Of a stretch of DNA of 20,798 nucleotides, positions 1 through 8,269 are shown piece after piece (positions within the stretch are counted from its first letter, which is position 1; each line of letters opens with the position of its first letter). The DNA comes from Isotricha intestinalis (lineage: Eukaryota > Ciliophora > Litostomatea > Vestibuliferida > Isotrichidae): contig JAJJLU010000732.1 in NCBI GenBank assembly GCA_023807065.1, positions 1-20,798 on the forward strand. Direction: 5' to 3'. The translations under genes were made by a program, and so were the position numbers. The notes under the pieces were generated by a model. That model was not told the origin of the DNA and did no database searches. It saw only the letters and a program-made list of their open reading frames with translations.

Positions 1-1164
1 TTTATAATTACTATTATTATAATTAATTAAATAATTATCATATCCTCCTAAAAATATATCCAAGCTTAATTTATCTAAAAAAGGTATTTGATTTGTTGAA
101 ATTGGAATGAAATTTATTTTTGAAAATAAAAATTGTAGAAAATCATCAGTTTGAATAAATTCTATTTCAAATTGAGATTTTTTAAATAATTCATTAAGAA
201 TATTTGCATAAATTTTTGATTTAAATATTATTCCAATTAGTTGTTTTAAATTTTCATAAATTGAATTTATCCAATAAGATTCTAAAAAATATTCATAATT
301 ATATAGATAATCACCATAAAAAGAATAAACAGGAGATTCTTCTTTTATATAAGAAAGTATTGATTTAAAAGAATAAAAATTTTTATTTATAGGAATTTTA
401 TTTATATAAACTGTTTCTCCAATTATATTATATGAAAAATTTGAAACAGATTTTTTCATTTCTTCCAAACATTCTATTATATTTTCTTTTTCAGAAAATA
501 TACTATTAATCATATAATATGCATCTACTTCATTATCTGCTTTAATTAATATAATCATTAAATATTTTAATTTATTTTTATCTTTAGGATATTCATTTTT
601 GTTAATAATATTTATAATATTAATTTTATTATAAATATTTCTTTTTTTTTCTAATTTTTTTTTAAATTGTAATAGATTATCAGATTCTAATAAATTAAAT
701 AAAATATGAATTCTTGTATTATAAAAATATAAAGATGTATTATTAATATCAATTGGTTGATTAAATTTATATCTGTTATTTATATCATTTTTATATTCAT
801 TATATTTATTTTTTATTTGTTCTTCATTCCATTGCTCAGAATTCATTATTTCTTTTATTAATTCTTGTAAATTATTTTTATTTAAATTTTCATTAAATAA
901 ATTGAGGATTTCATTATTTTTTATTATTGATTTTGAATTTAAATTAATTTCATACGAAGTATTATCATATTCTATTGCTTTTTCAATATTTCCTTCTTTT
1001 AATAATTTTATAGCTTCTTCTTTTCTTTTAGAAAAATTTAAAATATCTATTTTTTTATAATCTTTAAGTGTTGTTAATATTTCTGTTTTTGTATTTGAAG
1101 GAAACAATTCTTCTGTTGAATAAATTTGAAATATTTTTGGAGGTTTATCTTCTTGACCATCCAT
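1..1164 (-). CDS. Hypothetical protein, 5' part only (C-terminus beyond the window)
   Basis: An uninterrupted reading frame of 388 codons starts at an ATG at 1164-1162 and runs off the left edge with no stop. The protein begins MDGQEDKPPKIFQIYS. It is rich in Asn, Ile, Lys and Glu. A charged, probably helical stretch around residues 55-130 is followed by a globular-looking part with Tyr/Phe-rich segments such as YSFYGDYLYNYEYFLESYW. No signal peptide, clear membrane segment or known catalytic motif is visible, and I do not recognise the family. Only about 114 bp separate the start codon from the telomere-like palindrome, so the promoter and leader would have to fit in that space if the palindrome marks a real chromosome end. 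The ORF is intact and codon use matches the other genes, so it is very probably real; its function is unknown. Confidence 0.75.
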   Translation of the reverse strand, partial: MDGQEDKPPKIFQIYSTEELFPSNTKTEILTTLKDYKKIDILNFSKRKEEAIKLLKEGNIEKAIEYDNTSYEINLNSKSIIKNNEILNLFNENLNKNNLQELIKEIMNSEQWNEEQIKNKYNEYKNDINNRYKFNQPIDINNTSLYFYNTRIHILFNLLESDNLLQFKKKLEKKRNIYNKINIINIINKNEYPKDKNKLKYLMIILIKADNEVDAYYMINSIFSEKENIIECLEEMKKSVSNFSYNIIGETVYINKIPINKNFYSFKSILSYIKEESPVYSFYGDYLYNYEYFLESYWINSIYENLKQLIGIIFKSKIYANILNELFKKSQFEIEFIQTDDFLQFLFSKINFIPISTNQIPFLDKLSLDIFLGGYDNYLINYNNSNYK

Positions 1165-1278
1165 TTATATTTTTTTATTAAAGATATTTATATTTTAGAT
1201 AAATAATTTAATTTTTAATTATATAAAAAATTATGAATTAATTTAAAAAATTTAAATAATATTTTTAATATATATTTT

Positions 1279-1304
1279 ATTGGGGATTGGGCCCAATCCC
1301 CAAT
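1279..1304. repeat. Head-to-head telomere-repeat palindrome (chromosome-end junction)
   Basis: This is a perfect 26-bp palindrome: the left arm is ATTGGGGATTGGG and the right arm is its exact reverse complement, with the centre between 1291 and 1292. Each arm carries just under two copies of the same ATTGGGG heptamer that ends the window at 20766-20798. The left arm has the orientation of a chromosome's right end and the right arm that of a chromosome's left end, so this is an end-to-end join. Symmetry stops exactly where the telomere repeat stops: the flanks (TTTT outside the left arm, TTCT outside the right) are unrelated. It is an island of G+C in sequence that is otherwise almost pure A+T. 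It may be a true fusion, a ligation or amplification chimera, or an assembly join; the sequence alone cannot decide. Confidence 0.85.
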
Positions 1305-1453
1305 TTCTGTTCTCTGATTAAAATAAAAATATTAAAAAATTGTTTTTCATATTATAAAAATAATAATTTTAATTTATTTTTTATTTTTAAGATTATTAAT
1401 ATCATAAATTTAAAAAAATTTAATAATTTTTATTTCTTTGTTTTACTATTGGT

Positions 1454-2524
1454 TTATTTATTACATATTAAACAATAAATTAATTTTTTTTTCTTATTTA
1501 TTATATAACAATAATAACAATATTTATGTCCACATAATAATTTTATTGTATTTGTACATTCATTTCTACAAATAGAACATAAATTTGAAATATATTCTTT
1601 ATCTAAAAGTGAATATTTAAAAGTTTTTATTCTTTTTTGGAAGTAACATAATTATTAAATCAGAAAATTCATTATATAATAATTTCCTTATAAAAAAAGA
1701 CATATTTTCCTTATAAAGTAAATTATTATCTTTAATATGTATTTTTATATTTTATATTAAAAAGATAATTTAAAGGAAAATAATTTGGTGTAATCATTTG
1801 ATTATTATTATTATTTCTAATAAAATTTAAATATGAAAAAAAATCACAAAATTTATAAATTAATTTCATAAATGAACTTTTATTAATATAATATTTTGAT
1901 ATTAAATTGAATAAATATGAAAGAATTAAAAATATTTTTTTTGAATCTGGTTCAATATTTGAAAGAAAATCTCCATATGTTCTTCCTAGAAATATAATAT
2001 TACTAAAGTAATAAATTAATCCAATTATATTTTTAATAAAAATATTTCATCAAATATATTTAAAATTTAATATACGATTTAATCTTATTAAATTATTATA
2101 TCCTTTAGTTTTACTTTTACTTTTATATTATTATCTAATAAATTCATCATTTCTTCTTTTTTCATTTCTAAAGAACTTTTTTTTCTAAGAATATTATTGG
2201 GACTTTTATTATTTTCATAACTAAAAAGTCTATTTGATTTTTTTTTGGATTGATTTAATTTACAATTATAAATATTTGATTGATTTGAAGATAAAGGTCT
2301 TGAATTAAAAGAAAATTCATTTAACAAATTAGTAAATTTTTTTTAAGAATTGGATTAACTTTATAGAAATTTGAATTAATTTTTTCATTTATTCCAATTA
2401 ATAAATTATTATTTTTATAATTTCTATTTTTAATAAATCTTATAGATAAAAGAACATCTTTTGTAATTCTATTTAATTTATCTATATGTTGTGAATTTAT
2501 TAGAAAAAATTGATTTTTTTTCAT
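1454..2524 (-). pseudogene. Frame-broken RING-finger peroxin-like gene (PEX10/PEX2 type)
   Basis: Read on the minus strand from an ATG at 2524, this stretch holds successive open pieces in different frames that make sense together. First is an Asn/Lys/Ser-rich N-terminus, then a piece containing IGLIYYFSNIIFLG followed by RTYGDFLSNIEPDSKK, which resembles the Pex2/Pex10/Pex12 membrane domain (compare TLGEEY in PEX10). The last piece is a C-terminal RING with CSIC, CGHKYC and CLIC, ending at a TAA at 1454-1456. Breaks lie near the T8 run at 2337-2344, near 2090-2125, at the tandem TGA TGA at 2047-2052, at the TAA at 1732-1734 and at the TAA at 1617-1619. Each can be explained by one or two bases missing from an A/T run. 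No GT-AG intron restores the frame. The RING has C-x-C where C-x2-C is usual. It sits next to the telomeric junction. It may be a decayed gene or a patch of indel errors; the peroxin assignment is moderate. Confidence 0.5.
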
Positions 2525-2747
2525 TTGTATTTAATTTTAATTCTAATCAATTTATTTTTAATTTAAAAATTACTTAATCAAAATTTTAAAAAAATTAAAT
2601 TCCATTTTCATTATTAAAAAAGAATAAAAAAATAATAAAAAAAATTCAAAAAATTTAACTTAAAAAAATTATACTAAAAAAAAACTATTATTCCAAAAAA
2701 AAACAAATAATAATTTATCAAAAGTATATAATGCCTTAAATTTAACA

Positions 2748-4265
2748 ATGAAAAATTCAACTTTTTATAATTCTTCTTTTAAAAAATCTTCTACTTTAAA
2801 TGATAAAAAAATAATAAAACAAAAAAGTATAAATTTTAAAAATAATAATAATAATTTTTTGAAAAAAACAAATAATAATTCTACAGAACCAAATTATATA
2901 CCATCTAAAGAAAGAAATTTTAATCAAATAATAAAAACAGATAATAATATTATAAATAATAACAATACTCCTAATTCAAATATAAAGAAAACATTTATAA
3001 AAATAAAAACCTTTACTAAAGAAAACAATATAATAAATAATATAAAAGAAGAAGAAGAAAAAAAATTACAAATCTCAGATAAGAATTTATTATTTCCAAA
3101 TTATCCTCAAGTAAGAACAAGTAAACATTCAATAAATTATTATATAAAATCTTTTGCAGTAAATTCATATCAAGGTTTAATTAGAAATTACAATGAAGAT
3201 AAAGTTTCAATAATATTAACAATTAAAAAGCCAAAAAATTTCATAGGAGAAACTTGGCCAAAAATATCATATATGGCAATCTTTGATGGTCACGGTGGAA
3301 ATTTATGTTCAAATTTTTTAAGAGATAATTTACATAATTATATAATTAAAGAAGAAAATTTAATAAATGATACTGAAAATGCTTTAATTAATTCTTTTGA
3401 AAAAGCAGAAAATGATTTTATAAATAATATAGCTTTAAAAGAAAATGATAAAAGTGGTTCTTGTGCTTTAGTTTGTTTAATTATAGATAATAAATTATAT
3501 ATTGCTAATTGTGGTGACTCAAGAGCAATAATATCTTTAAATTCAGGTAAAGAAAATAAATTAATTAATTCAATTCATAGACCAAATAATTTTTATGAAA
3601 AAGAAAGAATTATAAATAATGGAGGTAATATATATATTAGTAATTATACTATGAGAATTATTCCAGGAAGATTAAGTGTTACAAGAGCTTTTGGTGATAT
3701 TAATGCTAAAATAAATAATTTAGGGGAGAAAAAAAATATATTAATATCTAAACCTGAAGTTTGTAAAGTAAATTTAAAAGGAAATAAAATAGATTTTTTA
3801 ATTATGGGTTGTGATGGTATTTTTGAATATTTATCAAGTGAAGATTGTGTTAATTTAGCTTGGAAAATTATGAAAGAAGATAAAAAAAATTATAATACTT
3901 TACATGAAATGAATGGTGCTATAGTTGATTTAATTATTAAAAGTGCTTTAAAAAGAAATACTTCAGATAATGTTACTGCTTTATTTGTTTCTTTTAGAAA
4001 TTTTGAAAAAAAATTTCATGAAGGAAGTATTTATTCTAATCCTTTTAATAGTAATAATAATTTAATTAGTATTAATGAAGATTATGGAAGTGATAATAAT
4101 AGTAAATCTAATAATTTAATTAGTAAAAATCAAAAAACTATTAAATTTAATTCTTTTAATCATAATATTAATAATGAAAATAAAAATAAATTAATGATTA
4201 GTCAGAATATTCATCCTGCCATTAGATTAAAAATAGAAAATCCTTTTTCTGTTGGTTCAAATTAA
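2748..4265 (+). CDS. PP2C-type (PPM) serine/threonine protein phosphatase
   Basis: This 505-residue protein is a metal-dependent Ser/Thr phosphatase that removes phosphate from phosphoproteins. Residues 1-125 are a low-complexity, basic Asn/Lys-rich tail, probably regulatory and disordered. The PP2C domain spans about 135-415. Its motifs appear in order: RNYNED (147-151, metal-binding acid), FDGHGG (179-184), GSCALVCLIID (237-247), NCGDSRA (254-260), VTRAFGD (311-317), MGCDGIFE (353-360, metal-binding Asp 356) and SDNVT (406-410, metal-binding Asp 407). All metal-binding acids are present, so it should be active. The usual HKP..EK.RI segment reads HRPNNFYEKERI. The C-terminal 85 residues are again Asn/Ser-rich. 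No membrane segment or targeting signal is evident. The broken peroxin-like gene is divergent, 223 bp upstream. The ATG at 2748 is the first in frame after an A-rich leader. The family call is firm; the specific role is unknown. Confidence 0.95.
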   Translation: MKNSTFYNSSFKKSSTLNDKKIIKQKSINFKNNNNNFLKKTNNNSTEPNYIPSKERNFNQIIKTDNNIINNNNTPNSNIKKTFIKIKTFTKENNIINNIKEEEEKKLQISDKNLLFPNYPQVRTSKHSINYYIKSFAVNSYQGLIRNYNEDKVSIILTIKKPKNFIGETWPKISYMAIFDGHGGNLCSNFLRDNLHNYIIKEENLINDTENALINSFEKAENDFINNIALKENDKSGSCALVCLIIDNKLYIANCGDSRAIISLNSGKENKLINSIHRPNNFYEKERIINNGGNIYISNYTMRIIPGRLSVTRAFGDINAKINNLGEKKNILISKPEVCKVNLKGNKIDFLIMGCDGIFEYLSSEDCVNLAWKIMKEDKKNYNTLHEMNGAIVDLIIKSALKRNTSDNVTALFVSFRNFEKKFHEGSIYSNPFNSNNNLISINEDYGSDNNSKSNNLISKNQKTIKFNSFNHNINNENKNKLMISQNIHPAIRLKIENPFSVGSN

Positions 4266-4533
4266 TTTTTTATTTTTTCTTATAATTTAATTTTGAATAT
4301 AAATTACAATTGATTTTTTTATTTGAGAAGAGGTATATATTTTTGTATTTATAACAATTTAGTATTAATATTTATGGAAATTATTCAAAAATGTATTTAT
4401 CATTTTTTAAATTTAAAAAGATATATAATAATGTATAAACAAACAAAAATTCTTTTTAAAAAATAATTTAACTTATAAAAAACAATTAAAATTAAAATAA
4501 ATTAAAACTAAACAAAAAAAAATATAAAAAAAT

Positions 4534-4869
4534 TTACCATCCTAATTTCTTAACACAAGCTCTTTCAAGAATATATTTTCCTTCTTTATATTTTTCCCTT
4601 GGTTCATAAGCTCTTTCATATTTCCATCCAACTAAAGCTTGACAATACATACAATATATATCACAAACAGTATGTAAACCTGTTCTCATTGGTCTATCTT
4701 CTAAAGGACCTTGAGTTATATTAATTACTCTATTAAATAAATATGCTCTTCCATGTCCTCCCATAAATTCTTTTGATATTATTTCATTTCTTTCTGATAA
4801 ATGTGTATTACATCTTGCACATGCATATATTTTATCTCCTTCTAAAAACATTACGTGTAATCTTCCCAT
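4534..4869 (-). CDS. Yippee-like zinc-binding protein
   Basis: This 111-residue protein has the complete Yippee/YPEL fold signature: C17-x2-C20, then 52 residues, then C73-x2-C76, which bind one zinc. Family-typical segments GGHGRAYLFNRV, GLHTVCDIYC and GWKYERAYEPREKYKEGKY are all present. Length and cysteine spacing match animal, fungal and plant homologues almost exactly, making this one of the most conserved proteins in the window. Yippee proteins belong to the Mis18/cereblon/Yippee-like fold group. Their biochemical role is poorly defined, with links to the nucleus, centrosome and GID/CTLH ubiquitin-ligase complexes in other eukaryotes. There is no intron. The start codon is only 55 bp from that of the divergent TFIIS-M/coiled-coil gene, so the two must share a promoter region. 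It converges on the PP2C gene with a 268-bp gap. Confidence 0.95.
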   Translation of the reverse strand: MGRLHVMFLEGDKIYACARCNTHLSERNEIISKEFMGGHGRAYLFNRVINITQGPLEDRPMRTGLHTVCDIYCMYCQALVGWKYERAYEPREKYKEGKYILERACVKKLGW

Positions 4870-4924
4870 TTAAAAAAAAATATTTTTTTAATATTTTATT
4901 TTTTTTTAATTGTTTTTTTAAAAC
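4870..4924. promoter_or_regulatory. Minimal bidirectional promoter region
   Basis: These 55 bp separate the start codons of the Yippee-like gene (minus) and the TFIIS-M/coiled-coil gene (plus). The sequence is almost entirely A and T, in runs of T on one side and A on the other, with one G and one C. No recognisable factor-binding motif is visible. Both leaders and any core promoter must lie here or inside the neighbouring coding regions. The call rests only on gene arrangement. Confidence 0.4.
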
Positions 4925-7687
4925 ATGCATTTTAGTAATCCTTTTGAAAAAAAAAGTAATATTAAAATACAAGGAAATGATAATCAAAATTTAAATAAGA
5001 AAGATATTACAAGAGAAAATGTTAAAAAAAATTTAATTGTTGCTTTAGATAAAAAAAATGATAATTTGTTTAAATTTAATTCTGAGAAAATTGCTTTGGA
5101 AATTGAAGAAGAAATTTATCAATTAAATGGGAATGATTCAAAAAACAAAAGTTATAGAGAAAAAATAAAAAAAATTGAATCAAGAATAAAAGGAAGTAAA
5201 AATAGATTTATTAGAGATGCCTTGAAAAATGGTTTAATTGATGTTAAAAGTTTTTGTCAAATTGATGACAATAATTTTCATGATGATAATTATTTTAAGA
5301 AATTATTAGGAGAAAATATTAATGAAGATGATAAAAAAAATCAATTTTTGAATAAAGGAAATTTTCATTCTTATTTTCCACCTAATTTTAGGAATATGGT
5401 AAATATTAGAAATAATAATAATATTACTAATCATAGTAATTTGGATAATGATGTAAGTCAGAATGAAAAAGTTAATAATTCAAATAAGGATGATAAAAAA
5501 GATATTACAGGTAATATTAAAGATAATAATAATAATGATGATAAAAAAAAAATAAATGATGAAAAGAATATTGAAGAAAGAAATCAACAAAAAAATACTG
5601 AAAAATGTAATATTGAAGATAATAGTGAAAATCTTTTTGAAAATAATACTGATGAAATTCAGAAAAAAGAAAAAAAAATAATTGAAGAAAATAAAAATAA
5701 TATCAAGAATATAAAACAAATAAATAATAAAGAAGAAGATATATTTAATGATAATATTGAAATTAAAAAAGCAGATAATAATAAAGAAGAAGATATATTT
5801 AATGATAATGTTGAAATTAAAAAAGCAGATAATAATAAAGAAGAAGATATATTTAATATAAAAACAGAAGAATTAAATAAATTAGATAATAAAAAACTAA
5901 ATGAACAATTTGATGAAAGAAAAAGGAAAGAAAAAGATGAAGAAAAAAAAAATGAATTTACTATTTTAAAATCAGAAGTAAACAAAGATAATAATAATAA
6001 AAATTTGAATGATCCTATTAAATTAGATTCAAATGCTAATAATAATAATTATGAAATAAAAAAAGATAATGAAATTAATACATCACAAAAAAAAGAAACA
6101 GAATATGAAAAACTTCAAAGATTTATGGAAGCAAGAAAATCAAGAAAAAGTCCTATTAAAAATAGAGGAAAGACATTTATAAAAAAGCCTAAAGAATTAA
6201 AATCAAATAAAAAAGAAGAAGAAGATTTACTTAAATTAAAACTTTTTCAAGAAGAAAATGATAAAAAAAACAATAAAAATAATAATAATCATAATATAGA
6301 AAAATTTAATCTTGAAATTAAAATAAATAATAGTAATAAAAAAATTAAAAATAATATTATTCAAGATAATTATAAATTTACAATTAAAACAAATGTAAAT
6401 AAGGAAAAAAATAAAGAAGAATTAAATAAAAAAGTAATTAAAGACTTACTAGTTATAATTAAAAATGAAGAATTTAATATTATTTCTTCTTGTAATTATA
6501 AATTAGAAAATAAAGAAATAAAAGAAGAAAATAATAAATTAAAAAATGATATAAATTTATTAAATGAAAATATTAATAATCTTGAGAAAGAATTAAATAT
6601 TATTAAAAAGGATAATGATGATTATAAAAAACAAATTGAATCATTTAAAGATAATTCAAAATCAAATGAAGAAAATTTAAAATTAGATTTAATTGAAACA
6701 AAAGAAAAAAATAAAGAAAAAGATTTAAAAATTGAAAGTTTAAATAATGAAAATTTAAATTTAAAAATTTCAATTAAAACTCAAAAAGATGAAATAGATA
6801 ATTTAAAAAAAGAAAATAATATTTTTAAAGAAGAATCAAAAAATTATAAAAATTATAAACAAGAAATAGAAGATAAAGAAAAAGAAAATAAATTAATTAA
6901 AGAAGAATCAGAAAAAAAATATTTAGATTACCAAAAAGTAATTGATGAAAAAATAAAAGAAAATAAATTATATAAAGAAGAAACAGAAAAAAAAATTTTA
7001 TCATATCAAAAAGAAATAGAAGAACTTAAAACAATAATAAATAATAATAACAATAATATGAATAATAATTTATTAAAAGATAAAATAGAAAATAAAGAAA
7101 TAAAAGAAGATAAAACAGAAATTAAAAAAGAAGAAACTATGATTGAAAAAAATAAAGAAAACAATGAAAATATTATAAACAAAGAAGAGAAAGAAAATAA
7201 AAAGAATTTACCAGAATTAAAAAATATTTTAGAAAATAATAAAGAAGAAAATCCATTTAATGATAATGAAAATATATTTTCAAAAAAAGAAGAAACAGTA
7301 ATTACCCATCATTTAAAAAAAAAATTTAAACCAAATTTAGAAAATTTAAAATCTCAATATAAAGAAGAAGAATCTCCTTTAAATTTATTAGAAAATATTT
7401 TAGAAAATAATGATACTGATAATAATGAAAATAATAATTATACAGATTTAAATAAATCAAAAAGTATAAATCCATTATCTAAAATAACATCAGAAAATGA
7501 AATTGTAGAACCTATAAAAAAAAATATTATTCCTAAATTAAAATCTGAAAGTAATATTGTTAAAAATCCTTTTGAACATAAAAAGAAAAAAGTTAATTTA
7601 TTTAATGACTTAGAAGAAGAAGCAGAAGAAGATAATATTTTTTCAAATAAACAAGGAAGTGAAAATATTTTTGAATTTGGTGAATAA
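4925..7687 (+). CDS. TFIIS central-domain protein with long coiled coil and NPF-type motifs
   Basis: This is a 920-residue, strongly charged protein. Residues about 30-113 match the TFIIS central domain (TFIIS-M): a conserved VKKNLIVAL helix, then IALEIEEEIYQL, SYREKIKKIESRIK and RFIRDALKNGLIDVKSF, in the family's order and spacing. In other proteins this domain contacts RNA polymerase II. No TFIIS zinc ribbon, PHD or SPOC domain follows. Residues about 170-460 are acidic/basic low complexity, including a short exact repeat. About 490-730 is a long predicted coiled coil with Leu/Ile heptads. The C-terminus has repeated short motifs: NPF near residue 6, again in ENPFND and in KNPFEH, plus NLFNDLEEE, DNIFS and ENIFEFGE. 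NPF is the classic EH-domain ligand, which is unexpected beside TFIIS-M. The role could be a transcription or chromatin scaffold, but that is inference. The ATG at 4925 is the first in frame, 55 bp from the divergent Yippee gene. Confidence 0.85.
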   Translation: MHFSNPFEKKSNIKIQGNDNQNLNKKDITRENVKKNLIVALDKKNDNLFKFNSEKIALEIEEEIYQLNGNDSKNKSYREKIKKIESRIKGSKNRFIRDALKNGLIDVKSFCQIDDNNFHDDNYFKKLLGENINEDDKKNQFLNKGNFHSYFPPNFRNMVNIRNNNNITNHSNLDNDVSQNEKVNNSNKDDKKDITGNIKDNNNNDDKKKINDEKNIEERNQQKNTEKCNIEDNSENLFENNTDEIQKKEKKIIEENKNNIKNIKQINNKEEDIFNDNIEIKKADNNKEEDIFNDNVEIKKADNNKEEDIFNIKTEELNKLDNKKLNEQFDERKRKEKDEEKKNEFTILKSEVNKDNNNKNLNDPIKLDSNANNNNYEIKKDNEINTSQKKETEYEKLQRFMEARKSRKSPIKNRGKTFIKKPKELKSNKKEEEDLLKLKLFQEENDKKNNKNNNNHNIEKFNLEIKINNSNKKIKNNIIQDNYKFTIKTNVNKEKNKEELNKKVIKDLLVIIKNEEFNIISSCNYKLENKEIKEENNKLKNDINLLNENINNLEKELNIIKKDNDDYKKQIESFKDNSKSNEENLKLDLIETKEKNKEKDLKIESLNNENLNLKISIKTQKDEIDNLKKENNIFKEESKNYKNYKQEIEDKEKENKLIKEESEKKYLDYQKVIDEKIKENKLYKEETEKKILSYQKEIEELKTIINNNNNNMNNNLLKDKIENKEIKEDKTEIKKEETMIEKNKENNENIINKEEKENKKNLPELKNILENNKEENPFNDNENIFSKKEETVITHHLKKKFKPNLENLKSQYKEEESPLNLLENILENNDTDNNENNNYTDLNKSKSINPLSKITSENEIVEPIKKNIIPKLKSESNIVKNPFEHKKKKVNLFNDLEEEAEEDNIFSNKQGSENIFEFGE
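5723..5857 (+). repeat. 54-bp in-frame tandem repeat, about 2.5 copies
   Basis: Copies start at 5723, 5777 and 5831. Each full unit codes for 18 residues, NNKEEDIFNDNIEIKKAD. The second copy differs by one base (Ile to Val) and the third matches through EEDIFN before diverging. The near identity points to a recent duplication or slippage event. The unit contains the acidic-phenylalanine motif EEDIFND that echoes motifs at the protein's C-terminus. Confidence 0.9.
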
Positions 7688-7828
7688 AAAAATAAAAAAA
7701 ATATAATATAATGAAATAATATTATTCAAATTTAATTATAAAATAATTATTTTTTAATTATTATTATTAAAAAAAAACATTAAGAATAAAAAAAAAAATA
7801 TCAAATTTATAAAAAAGATTTTAAAAAA

Positions 7829-8269
7829 ATGGGTCCAAAACACACAAAATCAGAAGTAAATATATTAATATAATCAAAAAAAAAATAATCAAAACCAAAT
7901 AAAAAAAATATAATATTATAGTTACCAGAAAAATTAAAAGAAAAAGTTCTGAAATTATTTTCATTAATAGACACAGATAATTCAAATACAATAGACAGAG
8001 ATGAGACATTAAAATTTTGGTCAAAAAATTTTCCAAAAATAAATTCAAATGAATTATTTGATCAAGTAGATAAAAATAATGATGGTTCAATTCAATTAGA
8101 AGAATGGATTGAATTTTGGACAATTGTTTTTAATTCTGGATATAGCGAAAATGAAATTTGTAATGAATTAGATAATATGATTGAAGGAGGTTCTTGGGTT
8201 AAATTTGAAACTAATGAAAAATTAGGAGGGAAAAAAAATAGAAGTTATAAAAGAGAAGGAAAATATTAA
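7829..8269 (+). CDS. EF-hand calcium-binding protein (one 66-nt intron)
   Basis: Spliced as exon 1 7829-7855 and exon 2 7922-8269, this gives a 124-residue protein starting MGPKHTKSE and joining directly to LPEKLKEKVLKLF. Two EF-hand loops are clear: DTDNSNTIDRDE (calcium ligands at positions 1, 3, 5, 7, 9 and 12 all fit) and DKNNDGSIQLEE (also canonical). Aromatic-rich helices flank them. A basic C-terminal tail, GGKKNRSYKREGKY, closes the protein. Unspliced, the frame contains TAA, TAA and TAG, all inside the proposed intron, so a stop-to-stop search finds only an incomplete ORF. The ATG at 7829 is followed by MGP; Pro at position 3 argues against myristoylation. It probably acts as a small calcium sensor; the partner is unknown. 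It converges on the four-TM gene. Confidence 0.82.
7856..7921 (+). other. Spliceosomal intron, 66 nt, phase 0
   Basis: The donor is GTAAATATATT and the acceptor is TATTATAG, directly after a GAA codon and before TTA CCA GAA. The intron is almost pure A+T, a multiple of three, and holds three in-frame stop codons (TAA, TAA, TAG). The same GTAAA...ATAG pattern occurs in the intron at 14373-14409. The alternative is that these triplets are read as an amino acid, which no other gene here supports. Confidence 0.78.

Noticed and set aside
1287..1478. 63-codon plus-strand ORF across the telomere palindrome
   Set aside because: It starts inside the repeat, is low-complexity Phe/Asn/Ile, and overlaps the 3' part of the peroxin-like reading on the other strand.
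2016..2104. A 73-nt GT-AG intron (GTATAT...ACTTTAG) in the peroxin-like gene
   Set aside because: Removing it leads to an early stop and deletes the hydrophobic segment that best matches the family.
4773..4994. 73-codon plus-strand ORF overlapping the Yippee start and the next gene
   Set aside because: It overlaps two well-supported genes in other frames and is low-complexity Phe/Leu/Lys.
5480..5985. Hydrophobic minus-strand ORFs within the TFIIS-M/coiled-coil gene
   Set aside because: They are antisense shadows of Asn/Lys/Glu-rich codons, which read as Phe/Ile/Leu on the opposite strand.
7829..7921. Reassigned TAA/TAG codons (Gln) in the EF-hand gene
   Set aside because: All three stops fall inside a consensus GT-AG intron, and no other gene in the window uses internal stops.
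7821..8123. 100-codon minus-strand ORF over the EF-hand gene
   Set aside because: The plus strand codes two canonical EF-hand loops; the antisense frame is only Leu/Ile-rich shadow.
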